Part shown: in pieces, positions 35,928 to 44,242 of the stretch | Layout: each line of letters begins with the position of its first letter | Position numbering within the stretch: position 1 is the stretch's first letter | Source of the DNA: Saprospiraceae bacterium | GTDB lineage: Bacteria > Bacteroidota > Bacteroidia > Chitinophagales > Saprospiraceae | NCBI GenBank assembly: GCA_016706365.1 | Contig: JADJJU010000002.1 | Location: 62,001 to 126,000 of the forward strand | Length of the DNA stretch: 64,000 bases | Direction of reading: 5' to 3' | Made by a program: the position numbers and the translations under genes | Notes under the pieces: generated by a model | The model's input: only the letters and a program-made list of their open reading frames with translations | What the model was told of the DNA's origin: nothing | The model's database searches: none

Positions 35928-35935
35928 CAAATGTA
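35928..35935 (-). promoter_or_regulatory. -7 box of the giant adhesin gene
   Basis: TACATTTG on the minus strand fits TAnnTTTG. Transcription would start near 35921, which excludes the in-frame GTG at 35928 and supports GTG 35886. No clear TTTG at -33. Confidence 0.45.
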
Positions 35936-35991
35936 ACAAAATGAAAAGTAAGAATGAAGCCTGGAAGGCAATACTCTATTTGGCTCCGGCT

Positions 35992-36531
35992 TTATTTTTC
36001 AGGCAGCTCTTTGTTTTTTGTACCATTTAGCAAATATAAATAACAATAGACCTGCAAAAATAGCACAAAAATTACAATCAAATAATCGGCCAGGTTTTTA
36101 AACACTGCCAATGGTACTATACCAATCAAAAACAAAGTGGGTAGTTCATTATAAAGTCTGAACTGAAAGGAGCTCATTACATTTCTGCCTGCTTCCAGCT
36201 GCCGAATCATAACCGGAAGTCTGAAATGGTAGAAACTCAACAAAATCAATAATACTAACTTCATATGAAGCCAGCCCATCTCAAGGTAGGCAGGTTGAAT
36301 TATTATCATGCTGATGCCTGCTATCCAGGTAATAATCATGGCAGGTTGAGTGATGATTTTGAACAGCCTTTTCTGCATAATCATTAATTGATCCTGTAAT
36401 ACCTGTTTCTCGGCAGGGCTTCGCATATCAGCCTCGCGGTAATAAACAAATAATCTGACCAGATAGAATAGTCCGGCAAACCAGGCTACGAAACTGATGA
36501 TATGAAGTGATTTGAAAAATAGTAACCACAT
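35992..36531 (-). CDS. hemJ: Protoporphyrinogen oxidase HemJ-like / CopD-family membrane protein
   Basis: 179 residues, four to five membrane helices. The N-terminal FFKSLHIISFVAWFAGLFYLVRLFVYYRE contains the conserved His of the UPF0093/HemJ family, and the second half has WLHMKLVLLILLSFYHF with the other conserved His/Lys. HemJ carries out the penultimate step of haem synthesis in organisms without HemG/HemY. CopD-type proteins are remote relatives. It lies just downstream of nothing obvious; the adhesin gene follows on the same strand after 105 bases. Confidence 0.88.
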   Translation of the reverse strand: MWLLFFKSLHIISFVAWFAGLFYLVRLFVYYREADMRSPAEKQVLQDQLMIMQKRLFKIITQPAMIITWIAGISMIIIQPAYLEMGWLHMKLVLLILLSFYHFRLPVMIRQLEAGRNVMSSFQFRLYNELPTLFLIGIVPLAVFKNLADYLIVIFVLFLQVYCYLYLLNGTKNKELPEK

Positions 36532-36647
36532 ATGTCCTGACTTGAAAATGCAAATATGCAGATATTGCCTTAAAATATCTGCCCTGTACCTGGTAAGATT
36601 TATAGTGTTGAGAATCCGGGGAATGGAAGCAAGCGCAACTTATAAGC

Positions 36648-36679
36648 AAAAAAAAAACCCACTAAACTTTATTAGCGGG
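36648..36679 (-). terminator. Hairpin with T run on the minus strand
   Basis: CCCGCTAA / TTTAGTGGG-type stem (7 of 8 paired) followed on the minus strand by ten Ts (plus A run 36648-36657). The nearest upstream minus-strand gene ends at 37063, about 380 bases before, so either the leader region between carries an unseen transcript or nlpE has a long 3' end. Confidence 0.6.
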
Positions 36680-36755
36680 CTGGATTCTCGGAAAAACAAT
36701 CTTTGAATTACAAGGATAGGATTCAATCGTAATTCTTCTCAAAGATGGTATTTCT

Positions 36756-36826
36756 TTGAGTGAGTAATCCGGACTATCTATTGAGCATGTCCTTTCATTG
36801 AGTGAAACATGCGTTTTTTTGAGTGA
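36756..36826 (+). repeat. TTGAGTGA direct repeats in a gene-free gap
   Basis: TTGAGTGA at 36756, 36798 and 36819, with a partial TTGAG at 36781: spacing about 25, 17 and 21. AAACATGC lies between the last two, as in the 24981 array. The 530-base gap 36532-37062 holds no gene that I can support. Confidence 0.5.
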
Positions 36827-37062
36827 GATGCTATTTTCGACATGTGAAGTCGTAGATTAATAGATACCTGAAAAAGCATATTAATCTAAATTCAAGCAAT
36901 TGATTTACTATATTTTATGAATATAATATTCACTAAATTATTGCAGAATTGTCATAGGGACCTATATTTTTAAAAAACAATTTGAGTTTCTGTGCCCACC
37001 GGTATCAGAATTTAAAGCTCATTTCCGGATTATATAATTTACAGATCTGATTTTGGGAAATA

Positions 37063-37539
37063 TTATTCCTGCGGTTCCGGTGTAGGGGTCATAATTTCTG
37101 TTCTGTTGAGGATATATTGTCCGGCATCACTGCCCTGATAAGGTTGACCATTTTGGGCTAATTGTGTAATTTTATCTACACTTACTAAGTATTGAATAGA
37201 AGCAGAAGGTCCTGTTAAAGTAACTACAGTCCCGTCTGGATTCCAGGTAATCGTTCCTTCCTCTACCTGTACTTCATCGGTATCTCTTCCTAAATAAATG
37301 AACCTCTTCGTATAGGTGCTATCTTCCATTAGATGAATTACAGTCTGAATTCCTGTACAATTGCCACAAGGAAGAATGCCCTGGTATATTCCATAAAAAG
37401 CATGCTTCTCTTCGGAGACTCCAAGAGAATCAGCCGATGTTCCATCTTGAGCCACTTCTTCTGATGACTTATTTCCTCCACAGGAAATAATAAATACGGA
37501 CAGCGTTAAAAATGCAAATAAGAACAAATGTTTTTTCAT
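37063..37539 (-). CDS. NlpE-like copper/envelope-stress lipoprotein
   Basis: 158 residues from ATG 37539, the start that gives a lipoprotein signal (MKKHLFLFAFLTLSVFIISC, lipobox FIISC); in-frame extensions run back into tRNA-Leu. The mature part has the NlpE N-terminal signature YQGILPCGNCTGIQTVIHL with the CxxC, and a C-terminal META-like strand pattern. In other bacteria NlpE senses surface and lipoprotein-trafficking stress and affects copper tolerance. It has a promoter block shared with the 41455-41859 gene (see 37607-37645). Confidence 0.9.
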   Translation of the reverse strand: MKKHLFLFAFLTLSVFIISCGGNKSSEEVAQDGTSADSLGVSEEKHAFYGIYQGILPCGNCTGIQTVIHLMEDSTYTKRFIYLGRDTDEVQVEEGTITWNPDGTVVTLTGPSASIQYLVSVDKITQLAQNGQPYQGSDAGQYILNRTEIMTPTPEPQE

Positions 37540-37606
37540 AGCCTGGTGCTTCATAAATATCGGGCGTTTAATAATTGGCTCAAAGATAATGAATCTGAAA
37601 GTCGAT

Positions 37607-37645
37607 GCAAATATATTATAAATAATTGTAATGTGTATTATTGAT
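37607..37645 (-). promoter_or_regulatory. 39-base promoter/operator block, nearly identical to 41972-42010
   Basis: On the minus strand it ends in TATATTTG (a TAnnTTTG -7 box) and upstream carries ATCAATAAT-A-CACATTACAATTATT with dyad AATAAT/ATTATT. 36 of 39 bases match the block at 41972-42010, and both lie upstream of minus-strand genes (leaders ~62 and ~107 bases). Confidence 0.6.
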
Positions 37646-37651
37646 TTAAAT

Positions 37652-37689
37652 AAAAAACTCCTGTGATTAAAATCGACAGGAGTTTTTTT
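37652..37689 (-). terminator. Terminator of tRNA-Leu
   Basis: Perfect stem AAAAACTCCTGT / ACAGGAGTTTTT with an 11-base loop, T runs on both strands, starting 3 bases past the tRNA 3' end. Confidence 0.9.
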
Positions 37690-37691
37690 GT

Positions 37692-37774
37692 ACCGAAGGT
37701 GGGAATCGAACCCACACGACATTGCTGTCACTGGATTTTGAGTCCAGCGCGTCTACCAATTCCGCCACTTCGGC
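37692..37774 (-). tRNA. tRNA-Leu (CAA)
   Basis: 83 bases on the minus strand. Acceptor GCCGAAG pairs with CTTCGGT (G-T at the end), discriminator A. D arm GCGGAATTGGTAGACGCGC; anticodon stem CTGGA/TCCAG with loop CTCAAAA, anticodon CAA; long variable arm (TGACAGCAATGTCGT) as in class II tRNAs; T arm GTGGG-TTCGATT-CCCAC. Confidence 0.97.
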
Positions 37775-37860
37775 AATTGAGTGGGGGTGTGAGTGTGGGT
37801 GTGGAGTGTGTGAGGGGTGTGTGAGGGATCGTTTTAAGAACGAGGCGCTCAGCGGGTGGC
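37775..37860. repeat. TG-rich low-complexity tract upstream of tRNA-Leu
   Basis: GAGTGGGGGTGTGAGTGTGG and GTGTGTGAGGGGTGTGTGAG, of the same kind as 16511-16850. No gene in 37775-37926. Confidence 0.6.
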
Positions 37861-37926
37861 AAAATTATAATTAATATTCACTTTTTACAATAGCGACACC
37901 TATTTTAATTAAAAACTTAGCACTCC

Positions 37927-39267
37927 TTATTTATTAAAGAATCGGAATACATCCAGTCCATTGGCGAATAACAACAATCCAATCAAGAGGAAGAATCCAA
38001 TCATAGTGGCAGTTTCCATGACCTTATCACTGACTTTCTTGCCTGTTACAACTTCCCATAATAAGAATACCACGTGACCTCCATCCAATGCCGGGATCGG
38101 TAATAAATTCATGAATCCAAGTATTAGAGACAAAATTGCAGTGATTCTCCAGAAGGTCTCCCAATCCCAGGTAGTAGGGAAAAGTGATGTGATGGAAGCA
38201 AATCCACCTAAACTTTCTGTAGCTTTAATATTTCCCTTAAACATCTGTCCGAAAGCTTTGATCTGATCAGCCAGGAAATTCCACCCTTTTGTAACACCTG
38301 CAGGCAATGCCTGTGCCAGTGTATAATCCTGTCTCTTCATTTCAAAGAAATAATCAGGTCCCATAGGAAAAATACCAATTGTTCCCAGTTCGGAAGTAGT
38401 GACTTGCTTGCTCAGCGTGTCCGTTTTGTTTCTTACAAGAGTTACAGTAATTTCCTGAGAAGGCATTGATTTTACCTTTGCTTGAAACTGGTCGAAAAAC
38501 TCCAGGATTTCACCATTGACCGCAAGCAATTGATCTTCTGCTTTGAAATCAGCTTTTTCTGCCGGGCTACCATCTGCTATTTTTCCGGCAACAAAAGGAA
38601 GTCGGGTATTGAATAAGGAAACATTTTTATTCCTGGAGGCAGTTAATTCTCCCACATATTTTTCATCTATCGGAACTTCTACGACCGATCCCTGACGTTC
38701 GACAGTGATGCTTCTTGCATTATCCAAAGCGATTCCTCTGATCAATGTTCTGTCATTGAAGCGATCAAATTCCTGCTCGCCGATTTTTAAAATTTTATCC
38801 CCATTTTGCAAACCCATCTCGCGGCCCAGTGAATCCACCATGATACCATATTTTGCATTCTCTGCCGGTAGATATGCTTCTCCATATGACCACAAAAGCA
38901 TCCCAAAAATGAAAAATCCAAGAATGAAATTCACAGTCACACCTCCCAACATAATGATCAGTCTTTGCCAGGCCGGCTTGGATCTGAATTCCCAGGGTTG
39001 TGGGGGTTGCTTCATTTGCTCTTTGTCAAAACTTTCATCTACCATACCTGAGATTTTGACATAACCACCCAGCGGCAACCAACCGATACCATATTCAGTA
39101 TCTCCTATTTTTTTCTTAACAAGGGAAAACCATGGATCAAAAAACAAATAGAATTTTTCAACCCTTGTTTTGAAAAGCCGGGCCGGAATGAAATGGCCCA
39201 TTTCGTGCAAAATAATAAGTATAGAAAGGCTCAATACAAATTGAGCAATCATCACTACTATATCCAT
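37927..39267 (-). CDS. rseP: Site-2 zinc metalloprotease RseP
   Basis: 446 residues. N-terminal membrane helix with the zinc-binding HEXXH in LSILIILHEMGHFIPARLF; second helix pair with GGVTVNFILGFFIFGMLLWS; two PDZ domains (about 125-200 and 215-290); C-terminal FMNLLPIPALDGGHVVF, which holds the third zinc ligand Asp. It cleaves membrane proteins within the bilayer, typically anti-sigma factors after a first cut, and removes signal peptides. The ECF sigma system at 10.7-12.8 kb is a possible substrate (inference). Confidence 0.97.
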   Translation of the reverse strand: MDIVVMIAQFVLSLSILIILHEMGHFIPARLFKTRVEKFYLFFDPWFSLVKKKIGDTEYGIGWLPLGGYVKISGMVDESFDKEQMKQPPQPWEFRSKPAWQRLIIMLGGVTVNFILGFFIFGMLLWSYGEAYLPAENAKYGIMVDSLGREMGLQNGDKILKIGEQEFDRFNDRTLIRGIALDNARSITVERQGSVVEVPIDEKYVGELTASRNKNVSLFNTRLPFVAGKIADGSPAEKADFKAEDQLLAVNGEILEFFDQFQAKVKSMPSQEITVTLVRNKTDTLSKQVTTSELGTIGIFPMGPDYFFEMKRQDYTLAQALPAGVTKGWNFLADQIKAFGQMFKGNIKATESLGGFASITSLFPTTWDWETFWRITAILSLILGFMNLLPIPALDGGHVVFLLWEVVTGKKVSDKVMETATMIGFFLLIGLLLFANGLDVFRFFNK

Positions 39268-39406
39268 AAATCAGTTTGAGTAAGCTCTAAAATTATTTCA
39301 AAAAAGATCTTTTCTGACGCTTTCTGAAGCTCGCCATAAAAAAAGAAGATGCAAATTTACACAAATCGATAAATAAGCATGCATGCCCTATTAACTTTGC
39401 AACCCT

Positions 39407-40108
39407 ATGCAATTGTTCTACACAGACCAGATTTTCGACCAGCATGCCGTATTTGCCCATGAAGAGATGAAGCATCTTACACATAGCTTACGTAAAAAAG
39501 AAGGTGATACAATCTTTTTTACAGATGGTAAAGGATTTCAATATTCAGGCTTATTGGACGCAGTGAGCAGACATGAAGCAAAAGTCAATATCGTAAGCAG
39601 ACTTTTTTTTACTCAGAATGAACCGGCCTTCCAATTGCTGATTGCACCAACAAAACAACACGAACGAATCGAACTCATTGTCGAGAAAGCTACTGAAATG
39701 GGCATTCAAAGAATCACTCCCGTTGCGGTCAAACATGCAGAGAGAACCAGTATCAGACAGGACAGACTGGAGAAAGTTGCGATTTCTGCGATGAAGCAAT
39801 CACTGCAATATCATCTTCCGGTAATTGATCAGCTGACAGATTTTGAATCTATTATAAAAACGCCATTTGATGGACTTTCTCTTATTGGCTTCTGTGAAGG
39901 CGATGATCGTCAAACACTGTCCCAATCATTGATTAAAGGCAGCTCTGCAAGATGCTTTATAGGTCCGGAAGGAGACTTTACGGAGAAGGAACTCAGCAAA
40001 GCTTTGTCAGCAGGCTTTATCAAAATAACTTTAGGCCAAAGTCGTTTGAGAACAGAGACTGCAGCTATATTTGTCTGCTCTGCATTTAAACTTATTCAGG
40101 AGTTTTAA
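39407..40108 (+). CDS. rsmE: 16S rRNA m3U1498 methyltransferase
   Basis: 233 residues, SPOUT-fold. N-terminal PUA-like part (MQLFYTDQIFDQHAVFAHEE, HLTHSLRKKEGDTIFFTDGK), then the methyltransferase: ATEMGIQRITPVAVKHAER, EKVAISAMKQS, FIGPEGDFTEKEL and the knot loop ITLGQSRLRTETAAIFVCSA. A TAACTTTG -7 box at 39392-39399 places the transcription start within a few bases of the ATG, so the mRNA may be almost leaderless. It is divergent from rseP. Confidence 0.96.
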   Translation: MQLFYTDQIFDQHAVFAHEEMKHLTHSLRKKEGDTIFFTDGKGFQYSGLLDAVSRHEAKVNIVSRLFFTQNEPAFQLLIAPTKQHERIELIVEKATEMGIQRITPVAVKHAERTSIRQDRLEKVAISAMKQSLQYHLPVIDQLTDFESIIKTPFDGLSLIGFCEGDDRQTLSQSLIKGSSARCFIGPEGDFTEKELSKALSAGFIKITLGQSRLRTETAAIFVCSAFKLIQEF

Positions 40109-40174
40109 GCAATTGAAAACAAAAAGCCCCCTTTTAGCTGTTTACAATCATCTAATTGATATCAAGCATTTCAC

Positions 40175-40847
40175 ATGAAAATATTCGGTTTTATATTCAT
40201 CATACTTCTAAGCCTTAGTAGCCAGTCAGATTTAAGGGCCAATGTGGCGCCACCTAAATTGAAAATTGCGCTTTTGAAATATGGCGGAGGCGGTGATTGG
40301 TACGCCAATCCTACTTCCCTGCCGAACCTGGCCAGATTTTGCAATCAATTTTTAAACATGGGTTTTGATCCTGACTATGCAACAGTAGAAGCCGGAAGTC
40401 CGGAGATTTTTTAATTACCCTTTTGTCCACATGACAGGCCACGGTAATATAGTATTTACAGATGCAGACGCAAGAAATTTAAGAACATACCTCATCGGTG
40501 GAGGCTTTCTTCACATTGATGATAATTATGGGATGGATCCCTTTGTGAGACCTGCCATGAAAAAAGTATTTCCCGAACTTGATTTCATAGAACTCCCTTT
40601 TAATCATCCGATTTATCAGCAGCAATTCAAATTCAACAAAGGACTGCCTAAAGTTCACCAGCATGATGGCAAAGCTCCAGAGGGCTTAGGACTATTTTGG
40701 GAAGGCAGGCTGGTTTGTTTTTATTCATACGAAACGGATTTGGGCAATGGCTGGGAAGACCAGGAAGTGCACGGTGATCCGGAAGAAGTGCGCAGACAAG
40801 CATTTCAAATGGGTGCTAATATTCTACAGTATGTGTTTACGCAGTAG
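40175..40847 (+). pseudogene. DUF4159 secreted protein, split by one frameshift at 40412
   Basis: Signal peptide MKIFGFIFIILLSLSSQSDLRA, then the DUF4159 domain: KIALLKYGGGGDWYANPTSL...GSPEIF in one frame and NYPFVHMTGHGNIVFTDADA, LIGGGFLHIDDNYGMD, FKFNKGLPKVHQHDGKAPEG in the next. Removing one T from the T6 run at 40406-40412 joins them as SPEIFNYPFVHMTGHG, the known family sequence. The codons on both sides look fully conserved, so this is probably an error and not decay. DUF4159 proteins accompany BatA-type systems in Bacteroidota; function unknown. Confidence 0.85.
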
Positions 40848-41140
40848 AAAATCGGGTCTTGATTAAGAAGATAAAGCATTTGATAGAATGCTTCCCCAGG
40901 ATGCCAATTATAGATTTGTAATATATTTGAAGACATGTGGAATGGAGATTAAGTTGCAAATTTGATTTGGGATTGTCGTAGTTGAATTAAAATTTCAAAA
41001 TGTTCAGGATCGAAGTCGCTCTCCAATTCGTTGGGGACTAACATCGTAAAAAAGTGAACAGTAAATGTCTAAAAGTAATTTGGATTAATTACAAAACCGC
41101 TTTCATGGCAGTTCAATCGTAATTTGTAATTTGATGATGC

Positions 41141-41353
41141 TTAATCCCGCAAGAAGCTGGTCTTTTTGATATACTTTTTGATATTGATCCAAAAGGCGAG
41201 GAATAGATAAATAAGGACCGGAGAGCCCAGTGTAGCAAATGATAAATAAATGAAATAGGTGCGAACACGACCCGCAGAGATGTTTAATTTTTCTCCCAAA
41301 TACTGACATACGCCAAAAGCGTACTTCTCAATTCTGTCCTTCACAAGTTCCAT
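41141..41353 (-). CDS. PspC-domain small membrane protein
   Basis: 70 residues. DRIEKYAFGVCQYLGEKLNI followed by S.GRVRTYFIYLSFATLGSP is the PspC pattern (an amphipathic head with one hydrophobic helix pair). PspC proteins respond to membrane stress. Single gene between two small genes; nothing recognised in the 290 bases upstream (40848-41140). Confidence 0.85.
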   Translation of the reverse strand: MELVKDRIEKYAFGVCQYLGEKLNISAGRVRTYFIYLSFATLGSPVLIYLFLAFWINIKKYIKKTSFLRD

Positions 41354-41380
41354 AGTGTGTCCTTATAGGACAGCAAACGA

Positions 41381-41407
41381 AAAAAGGCCTGAAATAGTTC
41401 AGGCCTT
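41381..41407 (-). terminator. Terminator of the 41455-41859 gene
   Basis: Perfect 10-bp stem AAGGCCTGAA-atag-TTCAGGCCTT with a T run on the minus strand, 48 bases past the stop. Confidence 0.85.
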
Positions 41408-41454
41408 ACCAAGGAATTGATCTCAGAAATATAAGGAAATACTACAAATACAAA

Positions 41455-41859
41455 TTAGAAGAAATTCATGTTTCTGATGGCGTCAAAAATCGAGAATTGT
41501 TCGATATTAACCTGATGCACACAGATCGGAATCATAGTCTCTCCGGCTTTTGTGTACAATTTCAAAGTGAAATGTCCGCTCTGTCCATATTGATAATGGA
41601 ATTTTCTGCCTAAAACTCTTCGGCTATTGCCATCACCAAGATCTACATAGTAGTCCATGGATTCATCAAAATGATCGATCATAAAAGTCAGGCGCTCCAT
41701 TTGTTTGGCGCGTTCTCTGCCGACGATAGAAATATTGGTTTTACTCATACAGGCAGAAGCAGAGGTTTGAATATCCAAATCCTTCACCGATACCGGAACC
41801 TGAAAAAGCTGCTTGCTGCTCAATAAGTCGCCTCTGGCAATTAAATTAACTATTTGCAT
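41455..41859 (-). CDS. Conserved-looking protein of unknown function
   Basis: 134 residues, no signal peptide and no membrane helix. The last half has alternating strands typical of a beta-sandwich (MDYYVDLGDGNSRRVLGRKF, YQYGQSGHFTLKLYTKAGE), vaguely PKD-like. I do not recognise the family. Its promoter block (41972-42010) is nearly identical to that of the NlpE-like gene, implying shared control. Confidence 0.65.
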   Translation of the reverse strand: MQIVNLIARGDLLSSKQLFQVPVSVKDLDIQTSASACMSKTNISIVGRERAKQMERLTFMIDHFDESMDYYVDLGDGNSRRVLGRKFHYQYGQSGHFTLKLYTKAGETMIPICVHQVNIEQFSIFDAIRNMNFF

Positions 41860-41971
41860 CTCAATGGATTTTGTACATGGGATTAAAATTTGTTAAGTCT
41901 ATGTGGCCAACATAAATATGAATTTCTGATTCATTTCCACAGTTGGGCTGCGTAGTCATTAACAACGTGCA

Positions 41972-42010
41972 GCAAATATATTACAAATAATCGTAATGTG
42001 AATTATTGAT
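41972..42010 (-). promoter_or_regulatory. 39-base promoter/operator block, twin of 37607-37645
   Basis: Minus strand: ATCAATAATTCACATTACGATTATT and a final TATATTTG -7 box. Three differences in 39 from the NlpE-like gene block; the sequences around them are not similar. Confidence 0.6.
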
Positions 42011-42125
42011 CAAATATTTTTATTCTTTTTTTTCAATGATACTTGGCCTTGCAGTGATCTTTTCAGCCGCTGTCGGGTTTTATTCTTATTTTTCGGCTCT
42101 GATTATAAAATTTTAAAGACCTATC

Positions 42126-42440
42126 ATGGAAGATAAGAATCAACAAAATGCATTGAATATTGAATTGTCAGAAGAAATCGCTGAAGGCGTTTACTCTAAT
42201 CTGGCCATTATCTCACATAGTCATTCGGAATTTGTTTTGGACTTTATTCGTCTGATGCCTAATGTACCTAAAGCAAAAGTGAAATCAAGAGTAATTCTCA
42301 CTCCTTCACATGCCAAAAGACTTTTAAAAGCCCTGGCGGACAATGTAAAGAAATACGAAACTCAGTTTGGTGTGATTGAAGATCCGGAGCCTCATGGATT
42401 CCCGCCTATGAACTTCAATACACCGAAAGCCCAGGCATAA
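42126..42440 (+). CDS. DUF3467 family protein
   Basis: 104 residues: LNIELSEEIAEGVYSNLAII, SHSEFVLDFIRLMPNVPKAK, VILTPSHAKRLLKALADNV, then a Pro-rich tail. This is the full DUF3467 pattern. These small cytoplasmic proteins are widespread in Bacteroidota and their function is not established to my knowledge. Own terminator at 42467-42509. Confidence 0.9.
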   Translation: MEDKNQQNALNIELSEEIAEGVYSNLAIISHSHSEFVLDFIRLMPNVPKAKVKSRVILTPSHAKRLLKALADNVKKYETQFGVIEDPEPHGFPPMNFNTPKAQA

Positions 42441-42466
42441 GCCTTAATCTCAATATAAGTAAATAT

Positions 42467-42509
42467 AGTCGGACAGGTTTCTCACAAAGAAATTGTCCGG
42501 CTTTTTTTA
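42467..42509 (+). terminator. Terminator of the DUF3467 gene
   Basis: AGTCGGACA pairs with TGTCCGGCT (inner TTTCT/AGAAA also pairs), followed by seven Ts. Confidence 0.85.
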
Positions 42510-42815
42510 TTTCCCATAATTTCTGATCGAATCCCCGCTAAATCACATTGGATTTAGTTAAAATTTCAATTTTAACAAACTTTAACAAGTTTCGATTTCG
42601 TTTGAAAATCAGTAAACAATACATTCGCTGAAATTAATCTCAGAGTCCGGATTGCACAGTCCCTCTCCTTTTTATTCATTTGCATAATTGTGCCTACTGG
42701 AATTTAAATTCATTTTGAAATTGCTTTGCAGGGTAACTGGCACCCGGATATTCTGAAGAGTTTTGAAGTATAAGAACAAGATCGCTTTTTAGTCAACTCA
42801 AATGAAGCTTTAAGG
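42510..42815. other. Gap upstream of the efflux operon
   Basis: AT-rich, with TTTAACAA repeated near 42570-42590. No gene, hairpin or clear promoter box could be supported; the promoter of the adaptor-permease-TolC operon should lie here. Confidence 0.4.
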
Positions 42816-44213
42816 ATGAAGTATGTCAAAAAGTATTTGCTGCCATTTATTGTCGTAGTGGCTATTGTCGGAGTGATTTATTACCTCGGAAGAAATCCGG
42901 AAAAAACCGAACAGACTGAGCAAATAAAATTCAAGATCAAGAAAGACAAGTTTGTCCTCAGCGTAAAAGCAACCGGTGAATTGCAGGCAAAAAACTCCAA
43001 GCAGCTTCGGGGACCTTCCACAATGCAGTCAGTAGATATATATCAGACTACTATCGATAATCTCATTCCTGAAGGAACCCTCGTGAAGAAAGGAGATTTT
43101 GTAGCTTCCCTCAATCGCAATGAGATAGCCAACAAAATGAAAGATGTCAGCACGGAGATTGATAAAATTATGACGCAAATGGAGCAGGCGCGTATTGATA
43201 CCGCTATAGAACTGAGGTCACTCAGGGACGAATTAGTTAATCTCGAATTTAATAAAAAAGAAAAAGAATTATTTGTAGAGCAAAGCCGCTATGAACCCGA
43301 TATGGTTATCAGACAAGCACAGTTGGATCTGGAAAGAACTGCCCGCGATTTGAATCAGACCAAAGAAAAACTTGTTTTGAAAGAACAGCAGGCCAAAGCA
43401 AAAATGGATGAGATTAACACGACACTTGTTCAGAACCAAAACAAAATTGCAAGGCTTTCCGAAACAGCGAACCAGTTCACAATATTTGCACCCGAAGATG
43501 GTATGGTTATTTATTCCCGCAGCTGGCGGGGAAAAGTCGCAGCGGGAAGCGAGATCAATGCCTGGGATCCCGTCATAGCAGAATTGCCGGATCTGACAGA
43601 TATGATAACGAAATCCTACGTCAATGAAGTCGATATCAATAAAATTAAGGTGGGGCTGGATGCAACAATCAAAGTGGACGCTTTACCGGACAAATCTTTT
43701 GAAGGGAAAGTTATTCAGGTGGCAAACATTGGGGAAGAATTGCGGGGATTTGACTCTAAGGTATTTGAAGTAATCATTCAGATTTTGGAAGTAGATTCAT
43801 TAATGAGGCCTTCCATGACAACAAGTGCAGAGATATTTTTGGAAGAGTTTCAGGACGTGATTGCCATTCCTATTGAAGGGCTGATGATTGATACTATCAC
43901 ATATGTTCACAAAGTGGTAGGAAATGGAATTGTTAAACAGGAGGTAATTCCCGGACTTACCGGAGATCTTAGTGTAGCTATTGATTATGGACTGGAGCCT
44001 GATGATGAAATTATGCTGAGCATTCCACCTGATGTGGACAAATTGGAATTTGTTCTGCTGGATCCCGCCCTCAAAACAAAAATTGCCAAAAAACAAGAGG
44101 AGGAAAAGAAAGCCAGGCAGGCAAAATATGCTGAGAAAGAGAAGGAGGCAAAAAATATATCTCCGCCCGGAGGACAATCCGGAGGTGGTGGAGGCATGAT
44201 TATTTTTAATTAA
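42816..44213 (+). CDS. Periplasmic adaptor (HlyD/MacA-like) of an efflux pump
   Basis: 465 residues. One N-terminal membrane helix (YLLPFIVVVAIVGVIYYLG), a barrel-sandwich half (KDKFVLSVKATGELQAKNSK), a long coiled-coil hairpin (about residues 105-215), the second lipoyl half (FTIFAPEDGMVIYSRSWRG), a beta-barrel (TKSYVNEVDINKIKVGLDAT), and a membrane-proximal part ending in a charged, Gly-rich tail. It links the inner membrane permease (next gene, 29 bases) to the TolC-like outer membrane channel. Confidence 0.92.
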   Translation: MKYVKKYLLPFIVVVAIVGVIYYLGRNPEKTEQTEQIKFKIKKDKFVLSVKATGELQAKNSKQLRGPSTMQSVDIYQTTIDNLIPEGTLVKKGDFVASLNRNEIANKMKDVSTEIDKIMTQMEQARIDTAIELRSLRDELVNLEFNKKEKELFVEQSRYEPDMVIRQAQLDLERTARDLNQTKEKLVLKEQQAKAKMDEINTTLVQNQNKIARLSETANQFTIFAPEDGMVIYSRSWRGKVAAGSEINAWDPVIAELPDLTDMITKSYVNEVDINKIKVGLDATIKVDALPDKSFEGKVIQVANIGEELRGFDSKVFEVIIQILEVDSLMRPSMTTSAEIFLEEFQDVIAIPIEGLMIDTITYVHKVVGNGIVKQEVIPGLTGDLSVAIDYGLEPDDEIMLSIPPDVDKLEFVLLDPALKTKIAKKQEEEKKARQAKYAEKEKEAKNISPPGGQSGGGGGMIIFN

Positions 44214-44242
44214 GTTTTGCATCATTTAAGCTTAGCTCCCAG

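Noticed and set aside
37540..37731. N-terminal extension of the NlpE-like protein
   Set aside because: It would read through the tRNA-Leu terminator and into the tRNA; the lipoprotein signal starts at 37539.
40406..40440. Programmed frameshifting in the DUF4159 gene
   Set aside because: The T6 run could slip, but there is no stimulatory structure, and the same kind of shift occurs in several unrelated genes here, so sequence error is likelier.
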